Shown: one piece after another, positions 32,531-45,204 of the stretch
Layout: every line of letters begins with the position of its first letter
Position numbering within the stretch: position 1 is the first letter of the stretch
DNA from: Culex pipiens pallens
Lineage: Eukaryota > Arthropoda > Insecta > Diptera > Culicidae
Reading direction: 5' to 3'
DNA: 64,000 bases
NCBI RefSeq assembly: GCF_016801865.2
Contig: NC_068939.1
Location: 129,360,917 to 129,424,916 of the forward strand
Notes under the pieces: model-generated
Databases searched by the model: none
What the model was told of the DNA's origin: nothing
Seen by the model: only the letters and a program-made list of their open reading frames with translations
Position numbers and translations under genes: made by a program

Positions 32531-35500
32531 CTAGACGACGTCTATGTAGTACTGCGGTTCCTGCTGTTCTCTTCGTATTTTTCGAACTGCTCCCGCCACG
32601 ACCAGAGCTTCCAGGGTGAAGATTACTGCAGGAAAAACAATCATCCCAATTACAAACATTCAACTAGTCAAATATTGAGGTGACTCACAGGTGAACATGA
32701 TGACCAGTTTCATCTCGGCGACGGTTTTCTCCATATTGGACTCGTCGTACTCGGTCGCGGACAGGACCGCTCGGCGAACCACGGCCGAAGCCTTCAGGGT
32801 GATCGTGCAGGTCTGGTAGATTTGGAGCAGCTTTTCCATGCGCTAGAAAATAGTTGTAAATAAATTTATTTTTTATTGTTTTGCATGACACTACTTTGGT
32901 TTGTCAAAACTGTCTCTGTTAAGGTTTCGAAAATAATTCCTAATAATTTTAGCTTAATAATTTAATGCCAAATTTCTCACATTTTACCTAAGATAACTTT
33001 CTTAAGAGCGAGTTTTTCACCGATGTGAAACAGGTCGTATCGAGGTGCTCCGATTTGGATGAAACTTTCAGCGTTTGTTTGTCTATGCATGAGATGAACT
33101 CATGCCAAATATGAGCCCTCTACGACAAAGGGAAGTGGGGTAAAACGGGCATTGAAGTTTGAGGTCCAAAACACATGAAAATTCTTAAAATTGCTCGCAT
33201 TTCCGTAAAACTTCATCAATTCCAACTCTCTTAGATGCATTCGAAAGGTCTTTTTGGTCTCAATTTTGTCATATTCGGAATCCTCGGTCAATTTCACGTA
33301 AGTTAGAAGTATTGGAGTTGTAATTTTGATTTAAAAAATAATTAAATAAAACATTTTTGAAAAAAGAAATAGATCTTATTTACCCTATGATCAATACGTC
33401 AAATGCTGTATCAAGTAGGCGAAAACTTGTTTACCCCTAATCCGACAAAATTCTAAATAATATTTTAATTAATTCTAAATGGCATTTTTCCAATCAAATT
33501 CAAAATTCCAACACCTCAATCTAATGTAAAATTTTCTGAGGATTCCGAATATGTCAAAATTGAGACCAAAAAGTGCCGCTATGGAGGCCTACAGAGCAAA
33601 AACTAACGTTGTAAAATGTTTGTTCTAGAAAAATCGAAAAACTATGAGAAAAACTGCGATTGGCCAAAAAGTTAATACCGTAGGCTTATAGTCCATGAAA
33701 TTCCCTAACTTTTGACCCATGGGAGTATGGGTGTTGGAGGCTGTTGCCAAAAGTTATTAAGGTTTTAAAAAAATCAATTTTTAACAGTAATTTGCAAAAG
33801 CTATGAGAAAAAGTCAAACCAATCCTGGATGTCTATAGCACATTTTGAAGGGCTTCAAAAGACCTTTCGAATGCATCTAAGAGAGTTGGAATTGATGAAG
33901 TTTTACGGAAATGCGAGCAAATTTAAGAATTTTCATGTGTTTTGGACCTCAAATTTCAATGCCCGTTTTACCCCACTTCCCTTTGTCGTAGAGGGCTCAT
34001 ATTTGGCATGAGTTCATATCATGCATAGACAAACAAACGCTGAAAGTTTCATCCAAATCGGAGCAACTCGATACGACCTCTAGAACAAACCGAGCAGAAT
34101 CTACAAATACTGCCTCTTAAAGCAACACAACCAGCAAGTAAGTTTTTGGTGTTGTTCTTAAAAAATTGTACAAATTACCAAACCTATTTTGAAATAATTT
34201 TATTGGTAAAATAGTTTAACATGTTGTTATAAATGCCATTGTAGACATTACTTTATGGTATAAGGGGGGAGAGAAAGTCCGAAAAGCAACTGACGTGTCG
34301 TGCTTTTGCTCCGAATAAAACCCCGTTCTTTTCGTGAATTCATTGTTTGTCCGGGCTGAAAATAGTGTTAATCAATTCGTTTTAATGTGTGCATTTGTAA
34401 GATCGTGAAGTTTCGCTAATTTCGTTTGACTCTGTGAAATAAATTTGGTTTTTCTGATGACCAAATTTGTTGCCGGAGACTAGCCATGATGGCGTCTGGC
34501 TGCAAAAGTGTCGACGAAGAGAAAGTGCGAGAGTTACCGTCGCGAGTGTGTGAGCAAGCGTGCGAATTTGACGTTTGCTAGCAAGAGAAGTAATCGACGA
34601 AGAGCAAGCAGCAAGCCGATCAGCAATCCAGTCTGGCAGGCTGGCCCAGCAGCAAGCAACATTTCTTTTCGGGTGAGAGAGTTCTGTGTTGTGGGAGAGG
34701 GTATGGACGGGAAGGGAAAGAGGTGGGGGAAAAATCGCTGACCGCGCAGAGCCTGCTTTGTGTGGTCGGCTAAAGAGCGATTGCTCTCGAAAATTAACCC
34801 TTGATAATCCAATAGTTATTTTTCAGTTTTTTTTTGTTGCGATCTTTTAACGGGAGGATTAAATCAACTTACTGTTTTTTTTTAATTTATACTGGCGGTT
34901 TATTTATTTTTGACTCAAGTTTAAGGATCCCCCTTAAAATTTTTGTTTGTCTCTGAGCTGATAAGAAAATTAGACTCGCAACACGTTATTTTTCTTTCCT
35001 GTGTTAAAAATCTATCGGTGGATTTTACGTTCATAAGCTCAGGTCGGCGAAATTCAAAGTCTTTTGAAACCGTATGGTTTATTTTGATTAGCATGAATCC
35101 TTTTTGGTTACGTTAGTTCAGTACGCGGTCAAGTCTATAAAATTAAATTTGAATTTGACAGTTCGTTCAAGGCTAGGTCGCGGTCGTCGCGCAGGATTTT
35201 CGTTGCAGTTGTCGTCTTTTTTCCCCGCTCATTGTGATTGATTTTATTGTCTTCATACATACTTCTTCGGGTAAACATCTGTGATTCAGTATTGCCCTTG
35301 CTGGCTGTCCAAGAATGAATTCTCTTCATTTCTTTTCTTCTCTTCTTCATATTTATTTATTTGAACTATCTAAATTCTCGTTAAATTATTCTACTCAGTT
35401 ATTATGGTCTTACAATCTCTTTATTCCGCTCTGCATTATTTCAATTAATAATTAATATTTTTTCAGCTGGTTATAAAGGTAATTTACTATATTAAATTAT

Positions 35501-38500
35501 GCTCTTGATTATATTCATTTATTATATTACATTTTATTATATATTTTTACACTACACACAACACAATGCAAAAATAAACCGGAGCGTTTGGTACGGTATG
35601 TCCACGCATCCCTCCTCCCCTGTAGATTCTGTGGAATGTGTTCCGTTCACAGAATCCTCTCTGCGGTAAACACAACGTAGTAGGGCTGGCCGCTTTAATT
35701 TTTGTAATGCATTTTCGGGTGTTCTCGGATGTATTGCAATTATTAATATTGACAAGAAAAGTGCTTGGGGCGTTATCTAATCACAAGACTTTCCAGCATG
35801 CTTTCATCGGACTGGCTGCGTTTGTGTTAGATGAGATGAGATGAGAGAGATTGTAGACATTACTTTATGGTATAAATATAAAATCATATCGATAATTTCA
35901 GCAATATTTTAAATATATATTCTAATATTTGAAAAATTAACTCTATTTGTTGAATATTGTTAGGGGCCATCCGTAAACAACGTAGGACACTTTTTTTGAA
36001 ATTTCATACCAACGCCGCCCCCTTTTGTGGACACTTCTCCATACATTTTTTTTTTTTGTATGGAGCGTGTACAATCTTCCACCCCTTAAGGGCTTTATAT
36101 ATATTCCTTAAGGGCTTTTTTATATATTCCAAACACCCAAAACCAAAAAATAGATCGTGGATAGTCATAAATCGCTTCCAATCCATTGAGTGCCAAAAAG
36201 TTCACAATTTCCGAACCATGTTACATAAATTAAAATTTTAAATATTTGAGCACAGTGAACGTTAACAATCAAATTTAGATGTTTTGTAAAACTCCCGTGT
36301 ATAGTACCACAAAAAGTAAAACAAGATATTCTATGAGATTTTTTCCCAATGATTTTAACATTTTAAAAAAGTTCTCATTGCTTGTTTTGGAAGATAATGT
36401 ACTTACATTTTTGAATATATTTTATTCATTTGTTATTTATTTTTTCATCATCAACAAAAGGTTGGGTCAAATGGACGAGAGGTCGAAAGACATAAGGTCG
36501 ATCAGACAAACGGTTGACAGTGGACAAAAGGTCGAATGGACAAACGGTTGAAAGGACAAAACGTCAAAAATAAGTTATTTTTTATTAAATTGAGTTCTAT
36601 AAGTATTTTATAAAACCATTTTGAATTATATTGACGGAAAAAACTCAAACTGCTGCATCTTTAAAATTTTGAATTCAGGCATTTCATTTTCAGGAACTGC
36701 TCATGTTTGAAAAAATGAAACCCCGCAAAAATTAATACTGAAACTTTTTTTTTAATTTAGCCATAATTAACATTTTTTTAAAGTTTCCTGCTTTTAAAAA
36801 ATACAAAAATCAAAAACCTGCGAGTTAAAATGATAAACAAAAACAGTATATGTGGGTGCTCAAACCAATCTCTAACATGTTTGCCAATTTGCATGTGTGT
36901 TACAGTAACCCCTTAAAATAAATTGAAGTCATGTTTGCATTTTTAATTTAAAAACGTCATATTAACAAAATCTTCATCTTCAAAATAACGGAAAAAATTA
37001 CAAATTTAACTTAAACAAAAAAACACAATTTCTGAAAATGTGCGTGCCTAAAACCTATTTCTCGGGGTAACCATTCAATTAATTTAATAATGTTTAAAAA
37101 TCTTTGACTAAGGAATTTTAATTACATTCTCACTATGAACCGTTTGTCCTTAGACCTTCTGTCTTTCGACCCTTTGCCTAACATCTCGCCAATTGGTATT
37201 AGTCAAGCTCACTGATGGCTCATCAGAGTGGTTAATTCTAGTAATTTCGATGATCCTTTTTTGAAATTTTGCCTAAGAGAGAACAATCATAAGTCAAAAA
37301 AAACATTTTTTGAAATTGATCATCTTAAACTTTAAACTTGTTGTTATGCATTTATGTTGTGTAGTTTTATTTTACTTTGTAAGTTTTATTGAAAATCCGC
37401 GACCTCTTATCTTTATATTTTGCTTGTTTTAAGTTTAAGTATTTTTCTAGTCACTGTTCGATTGTGTGCATCTTGTTTTTACTATTTCTATTCTGATTGA
37501 TTTGCGGTAAGGCAAAGTTGTGGTTTATTGTTATGACAATCCAGAAATACTACGAATAATGAGGAAAGGCCATAAAATCACTCGCAAAATTAATTCTCAA
37601 CTAGACCTCCTAGACCCACCTTCATGTATACCTATCAACTCAGAATCAAAGCAAATGTCTATGTGGTTGTCATTCGATTATCTCGACAATTGACTGAACC
37701 GATTTTGTCCGTTTTGGCGTCATTCGATCCGTCTTGGGGTCCCATAAGTCGCTATTAAAAAAATATTATTATTATTATAATTTATTATTGACACTTAACC
37801 ATAATTTAGTATTAAAAATTATGCAAATTAGTTAAGGGGTTACATACATGTATATTGGCAAAAAAATCAGAGGTAAGTATGAGCACACACTTCAACTTTA
37901 TTTAAATTCTTTTTTCATGGCATTAAAATATACATTTTCACCTGCTTTCAAAACAAATTTGAAGATATTTGGTTGCATCGTTGCCGAGGTATAGCAATTT
38001 TAAGTTAGCAGTTTCAAAAAACGGGTACCACGATATCTCAACACAGTGTTGACCAAATCGGCTCAAAATTTTGGTGAATACTCGTTAAACCGATTCCGTG
38101 TGCATGACGAAGCCCGATTTTCAAAAAGTTTATTATAAAAAAAGATAAAAATATTTTTGTGTTTTTCATATTAAAAACCCGTTTGTTTCTGATTTTTGTA
38201 TTTTTTAAAAAAGCTAATTTTAAAAATTGGGCTTCGTCATGCACACGGGATACATCTTGAGAGTCTTCACCTAAAATTTCAGCCAATTTGGTCCATCCCA
38301 TATCGAGATATCGTGGCACCCGTAAATCAACTCGGGGTTTAGAGAAAAACGCCAACAAAGTTTGACAGCCCGCTTTGCGCATGGCAAAATTTTGAACTTA
38401 AATCGTCTCTTACTCAGTTTAATCATTAAATATCTTCATGAATCTTTCAGGAGTGATTAAAAATCATGTTTTGAGTGGATTTATCAAATAATCTGTAATA

Positions 38501-39950
38501 TAAAATTTAGTGATTTTCTACATGTATGTAACCCCTTAAGAACTTCAAAAGCTATGCTAAAAAACGATTTGAACAAAAGTCCGGAAGATTGTAAAAAGGG
38601 TGGTTTTTGTTAGAAAACTCGTCATGCTATACATTTTCAGAAAGTTATTTAAAAGACCTTTCCAATGCGTCCAAGACATTGAAGATCTGACAACCCTATC
38701 AAAAGTTATAACCATTTATGTATTATTTACGCACTTTTTAGAGGCCAGATCTCAGATATTTTGATAAAAACGTATTCAAAAGAGCTTTCCAACGCGTCCA
38801 AAACATTGAAGATCTGACAACCCTATCAAAAGTTATAAGCACTTAAATGTTATTTAAGCACTTTTTGGATTTTGGATAGCACCCTTTAAATGTGAGGAAG
38901 GCGCCAACCACTGAGGGTGGATTAAGTAACGTTTTTAGTAACACTTTATAAGAAAAAAACGATTCAAACAAAGACCTTTCAATTTAAAAAATATATACAT
39001 CATTTAGTGGATCAAAACTGCCAACTTTAAGGACTAGCTTGACAAACGTTTTTAATTGTGACAATTTATAATAATTTTTTAAGTGAAATTTGATTCGCAA
39101 TCAAAAAGTAATTTTGTCAGATATTTGTTAAAAGTACACCATTTTTGAGTTAAAGTTCAGGTAAAATTTATTTTAAAAAAGAAATATTATAAATGAAGTT
39201 CAGCCTCTTCCATCTTAGATATTATTATTTTATGCGAAATGCTACGAAAATCTTTAGAACTTTTGATTACACTGTAAATTTCCTTTGGTTACTGTGATAT
39301 TCATTTTTTGATGGGTTGTCTAATTTTCTCTTTATTTTTGATACTTTTACGAATAATTCATCTTTTTAGAAAAATATTTGATCAAAAGCTAAAAAAACAC
39401 GACTGTAGTTTCAAAGGGACTCAAATCTTTTTTATTCATGAAAGTTTTTTTTTTAACATTGAATGTCGTATCAGGACTTTTCACAATGTTGTTAATTGTA
39501 TTGCTATTGTTCAATTGCATTTATACAAATCATGAATATTTCATTTAAAAAAAACATTTTTATTTTATATTCTTTAATTGATTTTTTAGAAATCAAAAAT
39601 GTTCTGCATATGAGTAGCAATTTTTTGGTCCTATATTGACAAAATTACCATCAACAAAAAAAACAAAACTTCCACCTACCTTTGCCACTCCGATGATAAG
39701 CATAAGCGAAAGAAAGTTGTACAAAACCAGCAGTACAAATATCGGTTCCACTAAAATTAAACAAACGTTTTATTCAACAATCCTATTGCAAATAACTCCT
39801 CAACTCACCATCGTAACATCCGATGTCCCTGTCCAGCTCGCTAATCCGGGCACATGCCAGCAGTGCCGACGCTACTTTGAAAGAGACGAAAATCTCCCCG
39901 AACGCAATGAAGTAACTCCAGGTGTAGTAATTACATACGGCACAACGCAT
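32531..39950 (-). CDS. Small multi-pass membrane protein, four exons, 153 residues
   Basis: Exons 39950-39809, 39750-39680, 32842-32689 and 32625-32531 join in phases 1, 0 and 1 with consensus borders: GTGAGT/TTTTAG, GTAGGT/TTTCTAG, GTGAGT/TCCTGCAG. The start MRCAVCNYYTWSYFIAFGEI is the first ATG in a Cys-bearing N-terminus. Hydrophobic segments lie at about residues 11-34, 48-70, 76-100 (weaker) and 115-138, ending RKIRREQQEPQYYIDVV. Length, the MRC-x-C start and the G-VAKRMEKLL junction after segment two recall the insect DUF4728-like membrane proteins; this is tentative. Intron 3 is 6,837 bases and carries at least five mobile elements, while introns 1 and 4 are about 60 bases. An extra in-phase exon in intron 3 cannot be excluded. 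Substrate or function unknown. Confidence 0.85.
33033..34078. mobile_element. Palindromic element, left arm deleted (intron 3)
   Basis: Outer ends GGTCGTATCGAGGTGCTCCG and its inverse. It is the same family as 45205-46527. Here the left arm jumps from GCATTCGAAAGGTC straight to TTTTTGGTCTCAATT (about 33251), so roughly 290 bases present in the other copy are missing, while the right arm keeps them. No coding capacity. Confidence 0.85.
34238..35875 (+). mobile_element. ORF-less retroelement with 26-bp target-site duplication (intron 3)
   Basis: A perfect 26-base direct repeat (starting ATTGTAGACATTACTTTATG) lies at 34238-34263 and 35850-35875. The 1,586-base body begins GGGGGGAGAGAAAGTCCG and ends with a GATGA tail (TTAGATGAGATGAGATGAG). 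A 31-codon frame starts at the ATGATG near 34484 and stops; no reverse transcriptase is visible. The last 300 bases match what I remember as a common Culex non-LTR 3' end. Long duplication plus simple-repeat tail indicates target-primed reverse transcription using enzymes from an autonomous relative. Confidence 0.85.
35963..36140 (+). mobile_element. End of a GGGGCCATCC-type MITE
   Basis: GGGGCCATCCGTAAACAACG followed by a CCGCCCCC block and a small hairpin around a T run (CTCCATACA..TGTATGGAG). The far end is not found, so only one terminus survives. The following sequence has a short tandem duplication of CCTTAAGGGCTTTATATA type. Confidence 0.45.
36461..37190. repeat. Fold-back element with GGTCGAAAGGACAAA-type ends
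   Basis: The left end (36461-36570) has short degenerate tandem units such as GACATAAGGTCGA, GGACAAAAGGTCGAATGG and GGACAAACGGTTGAAAGG. The right end (37136-37190) carries the inverse, e.g. AACCGTTTGTCCTTAGACC and GTCTTTCGACCC. The middle is AT-rich. It lies inside intron 3 of the membrane-protein gene. Confidence 0.65.
37608..37735 (-). mobile_element. Fragment of the GAGGAAGGC-tail element
   Basis: On the minus strand TTGATTCTGAGTTGATAGGT and ATGAAGGTGGGTCTAGGAG match the terminal block at 9790-9830. Only this part is kept. Confidence 0.5.
37836..38535. mobile_element. TTAA-flanked (piggyBac-like) MITE, 700 bp
   Basis: A perfect 17-bp inverted repeat, GGGGTTACATACATGTA, sits at both ends with TTAA directly outside (37832-37835 and 38536-38539), the target site of piggyBac elements. 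A second, inner inverted repeat of about 100 bp (38016-38120 and 38222-38323) shares GGGCTTCGTCATGCACACGG-like and ATATCGTGG.ACCCGT-like blocks. No transposase. In intron 3. Confidence 0.8.
38640..38930. repeat. Tandem duplication of about 130 bp
   Basis: ACATTGAAGATCTGACAACC and CCTATCAAAAGTTATAA occur twice, about 130 bases apart, each preceded by GCGTCCAA.ACATTG. The block ends GAGGAAGGCGCCAACCACTG. It looks like part of a larger mosquito repeat. Confidence 0.65.
38931..39679. other. AT-rich proximal part of intron 3
   Basis: Extremely AT-rich, with a tandem-like K/F-coding composition and no feature other than the donor GTAGGT at 39679. Confidence 0.4.
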
Positions 39951-40887
39951 TTTGAACTCCTCGGAATGGACTAACCGAAACTCTACTAAAAAGGCTACAG
40001 ATTGCTACTAAATTTACGGACTTTTTCTACCTTAAATTGACGAATAAATGCTACAGCTAGTCTGGAAGAAGGAAAATTTCACCCTTCAGAAGGAAGGTGT
40101 CCTGTTTGGGTTCTTCTCCCCCACCAGACGCAAAACAAACCTTTTGACAGGACGAATCACGGCTTTCGCGGGCGGACATGCGCAGTTAGTCCAGGACGTT
40201 CGTTCTCCGGCGTGACACCTAGATTGCGCCCCCGTCCGTAATGAAATCGCTGAAAAGGGGGAAATTTATGGCGCCAAAGATGCCGCCGAACCCGATAGCT
40301 GGCCATCATCGTGGAGTACGACTACCTGTCCACCAGTGGACGGTAATCGCGATCCTGGGATCGCAGGTTGCTGCCGGTCGGAGCTGCTGACCGCGTGGTT
40401 ACAGTATCGGCTGAGGACCAGCCCCGGTAGAAGGCCGATTTGGTAATTGGAATTTACGACGACGGTTGTCCGTGGCCACGCGGACTCCTTCAACGGGGAT
40501 ATCATGATGTTAGCGCGATAGTGTACAACACCTCCGAAGCCACTTTTGAGGAGGACAACGCGTCAACGAGTTATTGTAGGTATCGTATGGCTAAGGTAAT
40601 CGGAGAGAGAGATGAGCAATTTACGCGCGCGCGCGACCGGCAGATTTACGGTTAAGATCGGCCACATGACAAATGCCCGCCTGATTGGTAACCCACCGTG
40701 GTAAATTAAGTCATAAAGTTATGTTCGTGCTCGAGATGCACCGCCCGATAACCTTTGGGAGAGCTAGAAGGTAAGGTTGTGGCGTTGGAGCAAGTGTTTG
40801 ACGATAGGAATCGTTAATTTTGACTACCTAGGTTTTTTTATCAGTAAAACATCTCGCTGATATTGTGTGTGACAGTTGACCACTTCT
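39951..40887. other. 5' flank of the membrane-protein gene
   Basis: GC-richer, non-repetitive DNA that should hold the promoter and 5' UTR. The upstream reading frame is open above the ATG at 39950, but lacks an alternative start with a signal. A CG dinucleotide run (GCGCGCGCGC) is at 40627. I cannot define the transcription start. Confidence 0.4.
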
Positions 40888-41395
40888 GAGCAATTCTCTA
40901 CGAAATCGGTCATTTTTTATTTTTTGTGTTTTTTAATCCGACTGAAACTTTTTTGGTGCCTTCGGTATGCCCAAAGAAGCCATTTTGCATCATTAGTTTT
41001 TCCATATAATTTTCCATATAAATTTGGCAGCTGTCTATACTAAAATGATGTATGAACGGTCAAAAATCTGTATCTTTTGAAGGATTTTTTTGAACGATTT
41101 GGTGTCTTCGGCAAAGTTGTACGGATAAGGACTACTCTGAAAAAAATGATACACATTAAAAAAAATTGGTGATTTTTGATTTCACTTTTTGTCACTAAAA
41201 CTTTATTTGCAAAATAAAATACATTTTTTTCATTTTTCGATATGAATTTTTGAATCAATACTTATTTTTTCCAAAAAATCGAAATATTGGTCGAAAAAAA
41301 AATTTATTTTTTGATGCAAAATCAAATTTGCAATCATTAAGGACTTTATTGAAATTTTGATAAAGTGCACTGTTTTCAAATTATAGCCATTTTAG
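40888..41395. mobile_element. Partial copy of the fold-back family (unit D1)
   Basis: Parallels the left arm of the full element that follows: GAGCAATTCTCTACGAAATC, GGTGCCTTCGGTATGCCCAA, GGTGTCTTCGGCAAAGTTGT in the same order. It is in direct orientation with that arm and lacks its own right arm. Confidence 0.75.
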
Positions 41396-41412
41396 GTAAC
41401 GTTTTTAAAAAT

Positions 41413-43348
41413 AGAGCAATTCTCTACGAAATCGGTCTTTTTTCTTCAATTTTAATTTTTGTATTTTTTAATCCGACTGAAACTTTTTTGGTGCCTTCGG
41501 TATGCCCAAAGAAGCCATTTTGCATCATTAGTTTGTCCATATAATTTTCCATACAAATTTGGCAGCTGTCCATACAAAAATGATGTATGAAAATTCAAAA
41601 ATCTGTATCTTTTGAAGGAATTTTTTGATCGATTTGGTGTCTTCGGCAAAGTTGTAGGTATGGATACGGACTACACTGGAAAAAAATAATACACGGTAAA
41701 AAAAATTTGGTGATTTTTTTATTTAACTTTTTATCACTAAAACTTGATTTACAAAAAAACACTATTTTTAATTTTTTTTATTTTTTGATATGTTTTAGAG
41801 GACATAAAATGCCAACTTTTCAGAAATTTCCAGGTTGTGCAAAAAATCATTGACCGAGTTATGAATTTTTTAATCAATACTGATTTTTTCAAAAAATCGA
41901 AATTTTGGTCGTAAAATTTTTCAACTTCATTTTTCGATGTAAAATCAAATTTGCAATCAAAAAGTACTATAGTGAAATTTTGATAAAGTGCACCGTTTTC
42001 AAGTTATAGCCATATTTAAGTGACTTTTTTGAAAATAGTCGCAGTTTTTTATTTTTTAAAATTAGTGCACATGTTTGCCCAGTTTTGAAAAAAATATTTT
42101 TGAAAAGCTGAGAAAATTCTCTATATTTTGCTTATTCGGACTTTGTTGATACGACCTTTAGTTGCTGAGATATTGCAATGCAAAGGTTTAAAAACAGGAA
42201 AATTGATGTTTTCTAAGTTTCACCCAAACAACCCACCATTTTCTATCGTCAATATCTCAGCAACTAATGGTCCGATTTTCAATGTTAATATATGAAACAA
42301 TTGTGAAATTTTCCGATCTTTTCGAAAAAAATATTTTCAAAATTTTCAAATCAAGACTAACATTTTAAAAGGGCGTAATATTGAATGTTTGGCCTTTTTG
42401 AAATGTTAGTCTTGATTTGAAAATTTTGAAAATATTTTTTTCGAAAAGATCGGAAAATTTCACAAATGTTTCATATATTAACATTGAAAATCGGACCATT
42501 AGTTGCTAAGATATTGACGATAGAAAATGGTGGGTTGTTTGGGTGAGACTTAGAAATCATCAATTTTCCTGTTTTTAAACCTTTGCATTGCAATATCTCA
42601 GCAACTAAAGGTCGTATCAACAAAGTCCGAATAAGCAAAATATAGAGAATTTTCTCAGCTTTTCAAAAATATTTTTTTCAAAACTGGGCAAACATGTGCA
42701 CTAATTTTAAAAAATGAAAAACTGCGACTATTTTCAAAAAAGTCACTTAAATATGGCTATAACTTGAAAACGGTGCACTTTATCAAAATTTCACTAAAGT
42801 ACTTTTTGATTGAAAATTTAATTTTACATCGAAAAATGAAGTTAAAAAATTTTTACGACCAAAATTTCGATTTTTTGAAAAAATCAGTATTGATTAAAAA
42901 ATTCATAACTCGGTCAATGATTTTTTGCACAACCTGGAAATTTCTGAAAAGTTGGCATTTTATGTCCTCTAAAACATATCAAAAAATAAAAAAAAATAAA
43001 AATAGTGTTTTTTTGTAAATCAAGTTTTAGTGACAAAAAGTTAAATAAAAAAATCACCAAATTTTTTTTACCGTGTATTATTTTTTTCTAGTGTAGTCCG
43101 TATCCATACCTACAACTTTGCCGAAGACACCAAATCGATCAAAAAATTCCTTCAAAAGATACAGATTTTTGAATTTTCATACATCATTTTTGTATGGACA
43201 GCTGCCAAATTTGTATGGAAAATTATATGGACAAACTAATGATGCAAAATGGCTTCTTTGGGCATACCGAAGGCACCAAAAAAGTTTCAGTCGGATTAAA
43301 AAATACAAAAAAAATCGAATGACCGAAATCCTAGAGAACTGCTCAATA
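41413..43348. mobile_element. Full palindromic fold-back element (unit D2, arms about 950 bp)
   Basis: The left arm (41413-42370) and right arm (42398-43348) are almost perfectly inverted around a loop near 42371-42397 (GGGCGTAATATTGAATG). Outer ends are GAGCAATTCTCTACGAAATC and its inverse. The arms carry TTTGGCAGCTGTCCATAC, CTTCGGCAAAGTTGTAGG and AACCCACCATTTTCTATCGT. High arm identity implies recent formation or ongoing arm-to-arm gene conversion. Confidence 0.9.
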
Positions 43349-43349
43349 G

Positions 43350-44551
43350 TGAGAGTTTTTCATTTTTTAAAATTAGTTCCAATGTTTGCCCACTCTTGAA
43401 AAAAAAATATTTTTGAAAAGCTGAGAAAATTCTCTATGTTTTGCTTTTCTGAACTTTGTTGACACGACCTTTAGTTGCTGAGATATTGCCATGCAAAGAT
43501 TTAAAAACAGTAAAATTGATGTTTTCAAGTCTCACCCAAACAACCCACAATTTTCTAATGTTGATATCTCAGCAACTAATGGTCTGATTTTTAATAATAA
43601 ATTATGAAAGATTCGTGAAATTTTCTGATTTTTTCGAAATATATGTTTGCAAAACTTTTGAATTGAGACCAACATTCAATATTACGCCCTTTTGAAATGT
43701 TAGTCTTGATTTGAATTTTTTTAAAAAGGTTTTTTCGAAAAGATCAGAAAATTTCACGAATGTTTAATATTTTATCATTGAAAATCTGACCAAAAGTTGC
43801 TGAGATATCGACGTTAGAAAATAGAGAGTTGTTTGGGTGAGACTTAAAAAACATCAATTTTCCTGTTTTAAATCTTTGCATGGCAACATCTCAGCAACTA
43901 AAGGTCGTATCAACAAAGTTCAAAAATGCAAAATATAGAGAATTTTCTCAGCTTTTCAAAAATATTGTTTTCAATAGTGGGCAATCATGGGCACTAATTA
44001 AAAAAAAAATGAAAAACTGCTTCCATGTTCAAAAAAAAGTTACCTAAATATTTAACTTGAAAACGGTGAACTTTATCAAAATTTCAATAAAGTACGTTTG
44101 GATTGCAAATTTGATTTTACATCGAAAAATGAAATTGAAAAATGTTTGCGACCAATATTTAGATTTTTTTTAATCAGAATGAATTAAAAAAATATATAAC
44201 TCGGTCAAAGTTTTTTTGCCCATTCTGGAAATTTCTGAAAAGTTGGCATTTTACATATCAAACATAACATATAAATATATCAAAACAATACTGTTTTTTG
44301 CAAATCAAGTTTTAGTGATAAAAAGTTTAATAAAAAATCACAAAAAAAAAAATTACCGTGTATCATGTTTTTTGAGTGCAGTCCTTATCCATACCTGCAA
44401 CTTTGCCGAAGACACGAAATCAATCGAAAAATTCCTTCAAAAGATACATATTTTTGAATTTTCATTCATCTTTTTTGTATGGACAGCTGCCACATTTGTA
44501 TGGAAAATTATATGGACAAACTAATGATGTAAAATGGCTTCTTTGGGCATA
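43350..44551. mobile_element. Third fold-back unit (D3), interrupted; continues at 59906-59993
   Basis: It starts inside a left arm (AAAATTAGTTCCAATGTTTG), passes a centre near 43690 and follows the right arm to GGCTTCTTTGGGCATA at 44551. The missing end (CTGAAGGCACCAAAAAAGTT to GAGAACTGCTC) lies 15.35 kb away at 59906-59993. This shows that the block between is an insertion. Confidence 0.85.
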
Positions 44552-45204
44552 GGGGAGATGGGGGTAAGACGGTCACCCTAAGGGAGAAGTCTAATAAAAT
44601 TTATACAACAGAGTATTTTGATCTCAAATTACGTACATATTGTTCTACTACTAGTCCATTATAGAAATGACATAAATTAGTTGGTCTAAAAACCAATTTT
44701 CAATACTTTTCAGCTATTTTAAAAAAATAATTGAAATCGTATATATATGAAATACGCGGGGTAAGACGGCCACCCATGTGGGGTAAGACGGCCAATGCTA
44801 TAAATAAACTTAATAACTTTGCTAAATCCACCCAAACACCTACATGGTTGGTTCAACAGACTTCTCTGAACATCATAACTATTTTGGTTGAAAAAAATCA
44901 GGTTTCAAATGTGAAGATATATGCTGTTTAAAAATTTCATATTTTGGCTCAGTGAATTTCATATTATTGCGACCACATTTTATGAAAAACTATGAATTTT
45001 TACTACAAAACAATCACAATTTGATACAAAAAAAAATTAGTTTGTGTATTTCGATTAGAATAAGTAAATCAAAATTATGTAAACAATATTAAATTAGCGA
45101 TTTTTATGAAAAGTTTGATAGGATTTCATACTATTCAATGAGTTTTGCTATATCACAGTAAAGAATGTTGTCGAAACGGTAGAGTTTTTCACCAATGTGT
45201 AACA

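Noticed and set aside
42764..44524. Short Lys/Phe-rich proteins in the fold-back array
   Set aside because: AT-rich repeat sequence; the same peptides recur wherever the arms recur (e.g. 41452 and 43118).
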